Part shown: positions 57,234 through 64,000 of the stretch, piece after piece
How positions within the stretch are numbered: the first letter of the stretch is position 1
How the letters are laid out: each line of letters starts with the position of its first letter
Assembly: GCF_025837095.1 (NCBI RefSeq)
Contig: NZ_CP107551.1
Coordinates: 1,036,352-1,100,351 of the forward strand
Length of the DNA: 64,000 nt
Source: Rhodococcus sp. Z13
GTDB lineage: Bacteria > Actinomycetota > Actinomycetes > Mycobacteriales > Mycobacteriaceae
Direction of reading: 5' to 3'
Notes under the pieces: model-generated
Databases searched by the model: none
Told to the model about the DNA's origin: nothing
Seen by the model: the letters and a program-made list of their open reading frames with translations, nothing else
Made by a program: the position numbers and the translations under genes

Positions 57234-60200
57234 ATGTCGGTGTTTCCCGTGACCCGAGCTCAGCGGACCATCTTCTTCGGTCATCAGCTCGACGTCACCG
57301 GGCACCTCTACAACACCGGCATGTACACCGAGAGCGTCGGTGACGACATCGACATCGACCGGATGATCGAAGCGGTCCGATCGGTCCTCGACGCCGCCGA
57401 GACCCTCCACGTCAACTTCGACGTCGACGCGGACGGCAACGTCGTCCAGATCCCCCGCGCGACCCGCGAGTGGGAGCTGCCCGTCCTCGACTTCCGCGAC
57501 GAGGACGACCCGGTGGCAGCCTCCGACCGCTGGATGCGCGAGACGATGAGCGAACCGCAGGACCTCGCGCGCGACCTGCTGTTCCGCTTCGCCGTCCACC
57601 GGATCGCCGACGACCGCGTGCGGCTGTACCAGCAGTACCACCACATCATCAACGACGGATACGGCATCGCCATGGCGACCGCCGCCATGACCAAGGCGTA
57701 CGTCGAGGGCAAGGGTCCCGACCGCGCGGCCGACTGGACCGTCGAACGCTACGTCCGCGTCGACGAGGAGTACGTCGCGAGCGAGCAGCGCGAACTCGAC
57801 CGGAAGTACTGGCTCGCCGAGATGGAGGACCTGCCGGAGGTGACCCGGCTGCTCGGATCCGGGCGGGTCTCGAGCCCCGGCGAACTCATCGCCTGGTCGA
57901 ACCTCGACGGCGTCGGCCGCGAACGCCTCGAGCGGTACGCCAAGGCGCACGGCACCCGCCCCGCCACCGTGCTCATCGCGCTGCTCGGCACCTACATCGC
58001 GCGTGCCACCCGCCGCCGCGACGTCGTGCTCAGCCTGCCCACCACCGCGCGCGGGGCCCGCGAACTGCGCACCATGCCCGCGATGGTCGCGAGCGTCCTT
58101 CCGCTGCGCTTCGACGTCCCCGACGACGCGCGCCTGTCCGACATCGCCGCGACCATCGACGGCAAACTGCTCGGTCTGCTCAAGCACGGCCGGTACCGCG
58201 GCGAGGACCTCGGCCGCGAACTCGCCGAGATCGACCCGGACTGGCGGCCCCCGACCGTGGGCGTGAACATCATGCCCGCGTCCGCCTCCCGGTACACCGT
58301 GGGCCGGGAGTCCCGCGCCCACATGCTGTCCTCCGGCCCGGTCGGCGAACTCGAGTTCATCGTCGTGCTGGAGAAGGCCGGCCACCCCGTGGAGATCGGC
58401 CTTCGCGGACACGCCGACGACGCCCCGCTCGCCCGGCAGTGCGCCGCCGCCCTGGACGCCTTCCTCGCCGACATCCTCACCGACCCCGAGGCGCCGCTCG
58501 GCACCTTCGACGTCGCCCCGGCCCCGGTCCTCGGGGACGTCACGGACCCGCAGCACGAGGAGACCCTCCCCGGCCCGATCGCGCTGATGCCCGCCACCGC
58601 GCGACGCCGGGACGTCGGCGTGGACGTCGCCGCCGACCTGCGCGAACACCGCCTGCCCGCACCCGAGGGTCTCACCGAGGACGCCCTGCGCGCCGCGGTC
58701 GCCGCCGTGGTCCGGCACCACCCCGCGCTGCGCACCACCCTCACCGCCCCGGCTCCGGTGCTGTGGCTGCTGTCGGTGAACGACGCCGCCGGACTCGACG
58801 CCACGAGCCTCGTCACCACCGCGGCGCTGCCCACCGGCACCGCCACCACGGAACTCGCCGGCCGCCCCGATCCTGCCGCGGGCCGCATCCTGACCGCCGT
58901 GTGGCTGACCGAAGCCGAGGAGGGGGCGGGCGAACTCGTCCTCCTCGCCCCGGCCGCCCTCGTCGACGAGACCTCCTGGTCGATCGTCACCGCCGACCTG
59001 CACCGTGCCCTGCGTGCCGCACGTCGCGGCACGGAGATCACGCTGCCGCCCGTGCCCACATCGCCGGCCACGCACGCCCGCGTCTTCACCGAACAGGCCG
59101 CGTCACCGCAGCGTCTCGCCGAGCTGCCCGACTGGATGACCACCGTCGCGCCCGGCGCCGAGTTCGCGGCAGCGGTGGCCTCCGGCCGGATGCGGACGCC
59201 CGTGACCCTCACCCTGACCGGCGACGAATACGATACGGCGACAACCGCGGTCGCCGGGCTCGTCTCGGGTGACGCCACCGACGTGTGGGCCGCGGTGACC
59301 GCCGCCGCGGTCGCCCGTCTCCGCGAGGGGGCCGAAGGCGAACTGCTCGTCGACATCGCCCGCGACGGCCGCGTCCCGCTGGTCCCCGGCACCGACCTCG
59401 GCCGCACGGTCGGCGCCCTCGACTGGACGACCCCGGTGCGCCTGACACTCACCGCCGACCCGCTTAACGCCCTGCGCGCCGCGAAGGAACGCCTGCGCGC
59501 CGCTCCCGACCGCGGTATCGGCTGGCCGATGCTGCGCTACGCCAACGTCCAGGCCGGACCGGCCCTCGCGCCGCTCACGCAGCCGCAGGTGCTCGTGCGC
59601 TCCTCCGGCGACCGGATCGGCTCCTACCTGCTCGACATCCACGTCGACAACGGAACCGATGGTGCGGCAGTCCGTTTCACCGCCGACGACGCGCTCGACG
59701 CGGACCTCGTGACACGATTCGCCGACGCGTGGCGCGCGGTACTCGACGACCTGCTCGACCGCGCCGACGCGGCCTCGGGGAAGACGACGCTCACCCCGTC
59801 CGATCTCGGGTATCTCACCCTGAGCCAGGCCGAGATCGACCGCGTCGCTCGCATCGCCCCGGTGCGGATCGAGGACATCTGGCCGCTGTCCCCGCTGCAG
59901 CGCGGCCTGTACTTCCAGTCGGTCTTCGACACGTCGAAGGACATCTACACCGCCCAGTTCTCGCTGGACTTCGGGCACCGCCTCGACGTGCCCCGCCTGC
60001 GTCGCGCCGCCGCCCGCCTGCTCGCCGAGAACCCCACCGTGCGAGCCGGTTTCACCGACGACGGCCTGTCCGATCCGGTGCAGTTCATCGGCTCCCCGGA
60101 TCTCGAGGTGCCCTTCACCGAGGTCGACCTGACCGGCCTCGACCCGGCCGAACAGCAGGCCCGCGCCGAGAAGCTGATCGAGGAGGACCGGCTGCAGCCG

Positions 60201-63200
60201 TTCGACCTCGCCACCCCGCCGCTGTGGCGCATGCTCCTGCTGCACCTCGACGGCATAGACCGCCTCGTGGTCAACCGCGAGTTCATCCTCTGGGACGGCT
60301 GGTCCGGCGCGCTGTTCGTCGACGAACTGCTCGCCCGCTACGCCGGTGACGAGATCGCCGCTCCCGAAGCCGGTTTCACCGACTACCTCGCCTGGCTCGC
60401 GACCCGCGACCGTGCCGCCGCCGAACAGGCCTGGCGCGACGAGTTCTCCGGCTTCGACAAGCCCACCCTGCTGGCCGGGTCCACCCGCGACCGCGCCGCC
60501 ATCGTGCCGCTGCGCATCGAGTCGTACATCGACGAGGAGCTCACCACGGCGCTGCGCGAGCGTGCCCGCAGCACGGGCGTGACCCTGAACGCGTTGATGA
60601 ACGCCGTCGTCGGCCTGCTGCTCGCGGCCGAATCCGGCAGCACCGACGTCGTGTTCGGCTCCACCGTTGCCGGCCGCCCCACCGAGATCGTCGGCCTCGA
60701 CCGCGTGATCGGCATGTTCCTCAACACCGTCCCGGTGCGGGTGCGCATGTCGGGCGCCGAGACCCTCACCGCTCTGCTGCGCCGCATGCAGGACGAGTAC
60801 GTCGACCGGATGGAGTTCGAGTACCTCGGGCTCGGCGACATCCTCCGTGCCGTCGGCCACTCCGAACTGTTCGACACCCTGTTCGTGCTGCAGAACTTCA
60901 AGGACGCCGAGCAGATGGCGCGGCAGTCCGAGCGGTACGACATCGTCGCCGAGGACAGCCTCGACCACACGCACTACCCGCTCGCGATCGTCGTGTCACC
61001 CGGGCGGACCATGCACGTCAAGATCGACTACCGGCCGGACGTCGTCGACGCCGCCCGCGCGCAGGCGCTGCACGACCGGTTCGTGGCGCTGCTCGGATTC
61101 GTCGCCGGCGACGGCGACCTGCCGGTCGCGGCCGTGCCCGCCCTGACCGCCGCCGAGCGGACCGTCACCGAGGCCCGGCTGCGCGCCGGGATCCCCGCGG
61201 TCGAGGACGTCACGATCGCGGAGATGCTCATCGCCCGCGCCGCGACCGACGGCGAACGCACCGCCCTCGTCGCCGGTGGGGAGAGCTGCACCTACCGCGA
61301 GCTCGCCGGGCGCGTCGAAGCGCTGGCCCGCACGCTGATCCGCCGGGGCGCCGGCCCCGAGACGATCGTGTGCCTCGGCCTGCCCCGCAGCATCGACACG
61401 GTCGTCGCCCTGTTCGCGATCCTGCGCACCGGTGCCGCCTACCTGCCGCTCGAGCTCGACCAGCCCGACGAGCGCCTGCGCACCGTGATCGACGACGCGC
61501 AGCCCGCACTGTTCCTCACCACCGGGGCGGTGCAGGAGCGGCTCGGCCTGCCCGCCGACCACAGCATCCGCCTCGACGAGACGGTCTTCGGCGCGGCCGA
61601 CATGCAGCCGCTCACCGACGCCGAACTCGGGGCCTTCGCACCCGGCCGCCCGGGTCGCCTCGAGCATCCCGCCTACGTCATCTACACCTCCGGTTCCACC
61701 GGCCGGCCCAAGGGCGTCGTCACGCCCTATCGCGGCCTGACCAACATGCAGCGCAACCACCAGGACGAGATCTTCGACCCGGTGGTCTCCTCGGTGGACG
61801 GACGGCGGATGCGCGTCGCGCACACCGTCTCCTTCGCGTTCGACATGTCCTGGGAGGAGCTGCTCTGGCTCGTCGAGGGCCACGAGGTGCACGTCTGCGA
61901 CGAGGACCTGCGCCGCGACGCGACCGCGCTCGTCGCCTACTGCGACACCCACGCCATCGACGTCGTCAACGTCACCCCCACCTACGCCACCCAGCTGATC
62001 GCCGACGGTCTGCTCGACAAGGGGGAGGGGCAGCACCGTCCGCCGCTGGTCCTGCTCGGCGGTGAGGCCGTGTCGGATTCGGTGTGGACCCGGCTGCGCG
62101 AGACCGACGGCACCCTCGGCTACAACCTCTACGGCCCCACCGAGTACACGATCAACACCCTCGGCGGCGGCACCGGCGACAGCGCCACCCCCACGGTCGG
62201 TGTGCCCATCCGCGCGACCCGCGCCTACATCCTCGACCCGTGGCTGCGGCCGGTCGTCGACGGTGTGGTCGGCGAGCTGTACATCGCGGGTGTGGGCCTG
62301 GCCCGCGGCTACCTGAACCGCCCGGACCTCACCGCGGACCGCTTCGTCGCCGACCCGTGGTCGGAGGGTGGGCGCATGTACCGCACCGGCGACCTGATGC
62401 GCCTGCGGCCCGACGGCAACCTCGACTACCTCGGCCGCGTCGACGACCAGGTCAAGATCCGCGGCTACCGCGTCGAACTCCACGAGATCGAGGCCGTGCT
62501 CGAATCGCACCCCGAGGTCGGCACCGCCGCGGTGATCGCCGTCGACGACCCGCTCGTCCCCGGCACCAAGCGCCTCGCCGCCTACGCGGTCCCGGTCCCC
62601 GGCACCGACACCGACGAGCTGTCCGCGCGGCTCGTCGCCCACCTGCGGGCCCAGCTGCCGGACTACATGGTCCCGGCCGCCGTGCAGCTCATCGACACCG
62701 TGCCGATGACGGTCAACGGCAAGCTCGACACCCGCGCCCTGCCCGAACCGCAGGCCCCCACCGGTCTCGGCGGCCGAGCCCCGCGCACCGAGACCGAACG
62801 CGCCCTGTGCGAGGTCTTCGCCGACGCGCTCGGCCTCGACGAGGTCGGCGCCGACGACGACTTCTTCGAACTCGGCGGGCACTCGATGATCGCCATGCGC
62901 ATCGTCGGCCGGATCCGCTCGGAACTCGGTGTGGACCTGAACATCCGGGACCTGTTCGAGGCACGCACCGTCGAGGAGATCGCCCGGCGCATCCCCGCCG
63001 CCGGTGCCGCGCTGCCGCCGCTGACCGTGCAGGAACGCCCCGACCGGGTGCCGCTGTCCGCGGCCCAGGAGCGGCTGTGGCTGCTGCAGCAACTGCAGGA
63101 CGACAGCCTCGCCTACCACTACGCGCACGTCGCCCGCCTCGACGGCGCCGTCGACGCCGACGCCCTCGCCGCCGCGGTCACCGACCTCGTGGAACGGCAC

Positions 63201-64000
63201 GAAAGCCTGCGCACCGTCATCGAATCCGAGGACGGAAGCCCGTTCCAGCGGATCCTGCCGGCGAGCGAGGCCGTGCGCTTCGAGCTCACCGAGGCCGCGG
63301 ACGAGGACACCGTCCGCGCGCTGCTCACCGAGCGGCTGACCGCGTCGTTCGACCTGCGCACCGATCCGCCGCTGCGCGTGGTGCTGGTGCGCATCGCCCC
63401 GGACCGGCACGTCCTCGCCGTGGTCCTGCACCACGTCGCCACCGACGAGTGGTCGGACGCACCGCTGCTCGGCGACCTCACCCGCGCCTATCTCGCCCGC
63501 TCCGGTGGGACGGCACCGGACTGGGCGCCGCTGCCGGTGCAGTACGCCGACTACGCCCTGTGGCAGCGCGAGCTGATCGAGGCCGGTCTGATCGACAGCC
63601 GCGTCGAATACTGGACCGACACCCTCGCCGGGTTGCCCGACGAGATCGTGCTGCCCACCGACCGGCCGCGTCCCGCGCAGCCCACCGGTACCGCCGGGAA
63701 CACCACCGCGACCCTGCCCGCCGACATCGCCGGCCGGCTCCGCACCGTCGCCGAGAGCCGCGGCGGCACCATGTTCATGGCTCTGCACGCGGCCACCGCG
63801 GCGCTGCTGTCGCGGCTCGGCGCGGGCGAGGACGTCGTCGTCGGCACCCCGGTCTCCGGCCGGTCCGACACCGCCCTCGACGACCTCGTCGGCTTCTTCG
63901 TCAACACCCTCGTGCTGCGCACCGACCTGTCCGGCGATCCGACCTTCGCCGAACTCCTCGACCGCGTGCGCGAGACCGACCTCGCGGCGATGGCCCACCA
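57234..64000 (+). CDS. Siderophore NRPS 2 (truncated by window edge): C-E*-C*-A(hydroxyornithine)-T-C...
   Basis: An open frame of at least 2255 codons from ATG 57234 with no stop before the window end; I checked the phase at ten points and it stays in frame. C1 (1-430) has an intact HHIINDG (H136-H137). Next is an epimerase-like region (~440-860) whose HHxxxD is replaced by P573-A574...D578, with no A or T domain between. Then comes a condensation-like domain (~870-1330) where the histidines are E1016-F1017 (EFILWDG). The A domain (~1335-1815) has pocket DMENLGLINK, the code associated with N5-hydroxyornithine (hydroxamate). T Ser is S1884 (LGGHSMI). A last C domain has H2066-H2067. Preceded by an iron box, it probably extends the NRPS1 peptide. 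Release and the remaining modules lie beyond the window. Confidence 0.92.
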   Translation, partial: MSVFPVTRAQRTIFFGHQLDVTGHLYNTGMYTESVGDDIDIDRMIEAVRSVLDAAETLHVNFDVDADGNVVQIPRATREWELPVLDFRDEDDPVAASDRWMRETMSEPQDLARDLLFRFAVHRIADDRVRLYQQYHHIINDGYGIAMATAAMTKAYVEGKGPDRAADWTVERYVRVDEEYVASEQRELDRKYWLAEMEDLPEVTRLLGSGRVSSPGELIAWSNLDGVGRERLERYAKAHGTRPATVLIALLGTYIARATRRRDVVLSLPTTARGARELRTMPAMVASVLPLRFDVPDDARLSDIAATIDGKLLGLLKHGRYRGEDLGRELAEIDPDWRPPTVGVNIMPASASRYTVGRESRAHMLSSGPVGELEFIVVLEKAGHPVEIGLRGHADDAPLARQCAAALDAFLADILTDPEAPLGTFDVAPAPVLGDVTDPQHEETLPGPIALMPATARRRDVGVDVAADLREHRLPAPEGLTEDALRAAVAAVVRHHPALRTTLTAPAPVLWLLSVNDAAGLDATSLVTTAALPTGTATTELAGRPDPAAGRILTAVWLTEAEEGAGELVLLAPAALVDETSWSIVTADLHRALRAARRGTEITLPPVPTSPATHARVFTEQAASPQRLAELPDWMTTVAPGAEFAAAVASGRMRTPVTLTLTGDEYDTATTAVAGLVSGDATDVWAAVTAAAVARLREGAEGELLVDIARDGRVPLVPGTDLGRTVGALDWTTPVRLTLTADPLNALRAAKERLRAAPDRGIGWPMLRYANVQAGPALAPLTQPQVLVRSSGDRIGSYLLDIHVDNGTDGAAVRFTADDALDADLVTRFADAWRAVLDDLLDRADAASGKTTLTPSDLGYLTLSQAEIDRVARIAPVRIEDIWPLSPLQRGLYFQSVFDTSKDIYTAQFSLDFGHRLDVPRLRRAAARLLAENPTVRAGFTDDGLSDPVQFIGSPDLEVPFTEVDLTGLDPAEQQARAEKLIEEDRLQPFDLATPPLWRMLLLHLDGIDRLVVNREFILWDGWSGALFVDELLARYAGDEIAAPEAGFTDYLAWLATRDRAAAEQAWRDEFSGFDKPTLLAGSTRDRAAIVPLRIESYIDEELTTALRERARSTGVTLNALMNAVVGLLLAAESGSTDVVFGSTVAGRPTEIVGLDRVIGMFLNTVPVRVRMSGAETLTALLRRMQDEYVDRMEFEYLGLGDILRAVGHSELFDTLFVLQNFKDAEQMARQSERYDIVAEDSLDHTHYPLAIVVSPGRTMHVKIDYRPDVVDAARAQALHDRFVALLGFVAGDGDLPVAAVPALTAAERTVTEARLRAGIPAVEDVTIAEMLIARAATDGERTALVAGGESCTYRELAGRVEALARTLIRRGAGPETIVCLGLPRSIDTVVALFAILRTGAAYLPLELDQPDERLRTVIDDAQPALFLTTGAVQERLGLPADHSIRLDETVFGAADMQPLTDAELGAFAPGRPGRLEHPAYVIYTSGSTGRPKGVVTPYRGLTNMQRNHQDEIFDPVVSSVDGRRMRVAHTVSFAFDMSWEELLWLVEGHEVHVCDEDLRRDATALVAYCDTHAIDVVNVTPTYATQLIADGLLDKGEGQHRPPLVLLGGEAVSDSVWTRLRETDGTLGYNLYGPTEYTINTLGGGTGDSATPTVGVPIRATRAYILDPWLRPVVDGVVGELYIAGVGLARGYLNRPDLTADRFVADPWSEGGRMYRTGDLMRLRPDGNLDYLGRVDDQVKIRGYRVELHEIEAVLESHPEVGTAAVIAVDDPLVPGTKRLAAYAVPVPGTDTDELSARLVAHLRAQLPDYMVPAAVQLIDTVPMTVNGKLDTRALPEPQAPTGLGGRAPRTETERALCEVFADALGLDEVGADDDFFELGGHSMIAMRIVGRIRSELGVDLNIRDLFEARTVEEIARRIPAAGAALPPLTVQERPDRVPLSAAQERLWLLQQLQDDSLAYHYAHVARLDGAVDADALAAAVTDLVERHESLRTVIESEDGSPFQRILPASEAVRFELTEAADEDTVRALLTERLTASFDLRTDPPLRVVLVRIAPDRHVLAVVLHHVATDEWSDAPLLGDLTRAYLARSGGTAPDWAPLPVQYADYALWQRELIEAGLIDSRVEYWTDTLAGLPDEIVLPTDRPRPAQPTGTAGNTTATLPADIAGRLRTVAESRGGTMFMALHAATAALLSRLGAGEDVVVGTPVSGRSDTALDDLVGFFVNTLVLRTDLSGDPTFAELLDRVRETDLAAMAH

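Noticed and set aside
60996-63998. A 1000-codon antisense open frame across NRPS2.
   Set aside because: Same codon-bias artefact; the plus strand holds an unbroken, motif-rich NRPS in phase.

Overview
The window is about 64 kb of high-GC DNA with GTG/ATG starts, ATGA/GTGA stop-start overlaps and a Mycobacteriales gene set: mycothiol S-conjugate amidase, a LpqU-like transglycosylase, PknK-type kinase, IdeR/DtxR-type iron boxes. Gene order follows the mycobacterial chromosome in blocks: mfd-mazG-lpqU-eno-ftsB-DUF501-ppx, then cbs, metB, greA, DUF4307, mca, thioredoxin-domain protein, hemolysin III, Z-prenyl synthase, coaA and glyA. A Rhodococcus or close relative is the best reading (inference; no 16S rRNA is present).

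Layout. 1-7.7 kb: conserved housekeeping run (DNA repair, nucleotide clean-up, wall lysis, glycolysis, septation, polyphosphate). 7.7-16.5 kb: accessory region with two secreted lipase/esterase-like proteins, an unusual tRNA-Leu(UAA), an N-terminal-nucleophile amidase paired with an MFS exporter, and a three-gene thiamine-precursor ABC operon under a TPP riboswitch. 16.5-24.4 kb: small stress or membrane proteins (including peptides of 47, 63, 65 and 58 residues), two methyltransferases, CorA and a PknK-like kinase/ATPase. 24.5-44.1 kb: a second conserved block covering transsulfuration, mycothiol detoxification, peptidoglycan hydrolysis, mechanosensation, prenyl and CoA synthesis, and glyA. 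Compact hairpins mark most transcription-unit ends.

44.2 kb to the right edge is the most distinctive region: an iron-regulated siderophore locus. Three palindromes matching the IdeR/DmdR box sit before an EntB-like isochorismatase, between a ferric-siderophore reductase and NRPS1, and between NRPS1 and NRPS2. A panD (aspartate decarboxylase, making beta-alanine) lies directly after the isochorismatase. NRPS1 (3562 aa) is C-A-T-C-A-T-C-A-T-E*, and its pocket residues read as Gly, a beta-amino acid (Asp235 replaced by Ile, Asp at 236 and 331), and Ser. NRPS2 is cut by the window edge; it starts C-E*-C*-A-T-C and its A domain reads as N5-hydroxyornithine. Starred domains have lost catalytic histidines. 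The simplest model is a mixed catechol/hydroxamate peptide siderophore in which PanD supplies beta-alanine to NRPS1 module 2.

Two otherwise good genes carry single-base frame breaks (mfd near 355 and an NmrA-like gene near 28743). Each lies in a G/C run and could be an assembly error. No CRISPR array, insertion sequence, phage gene or rRNA was seen.
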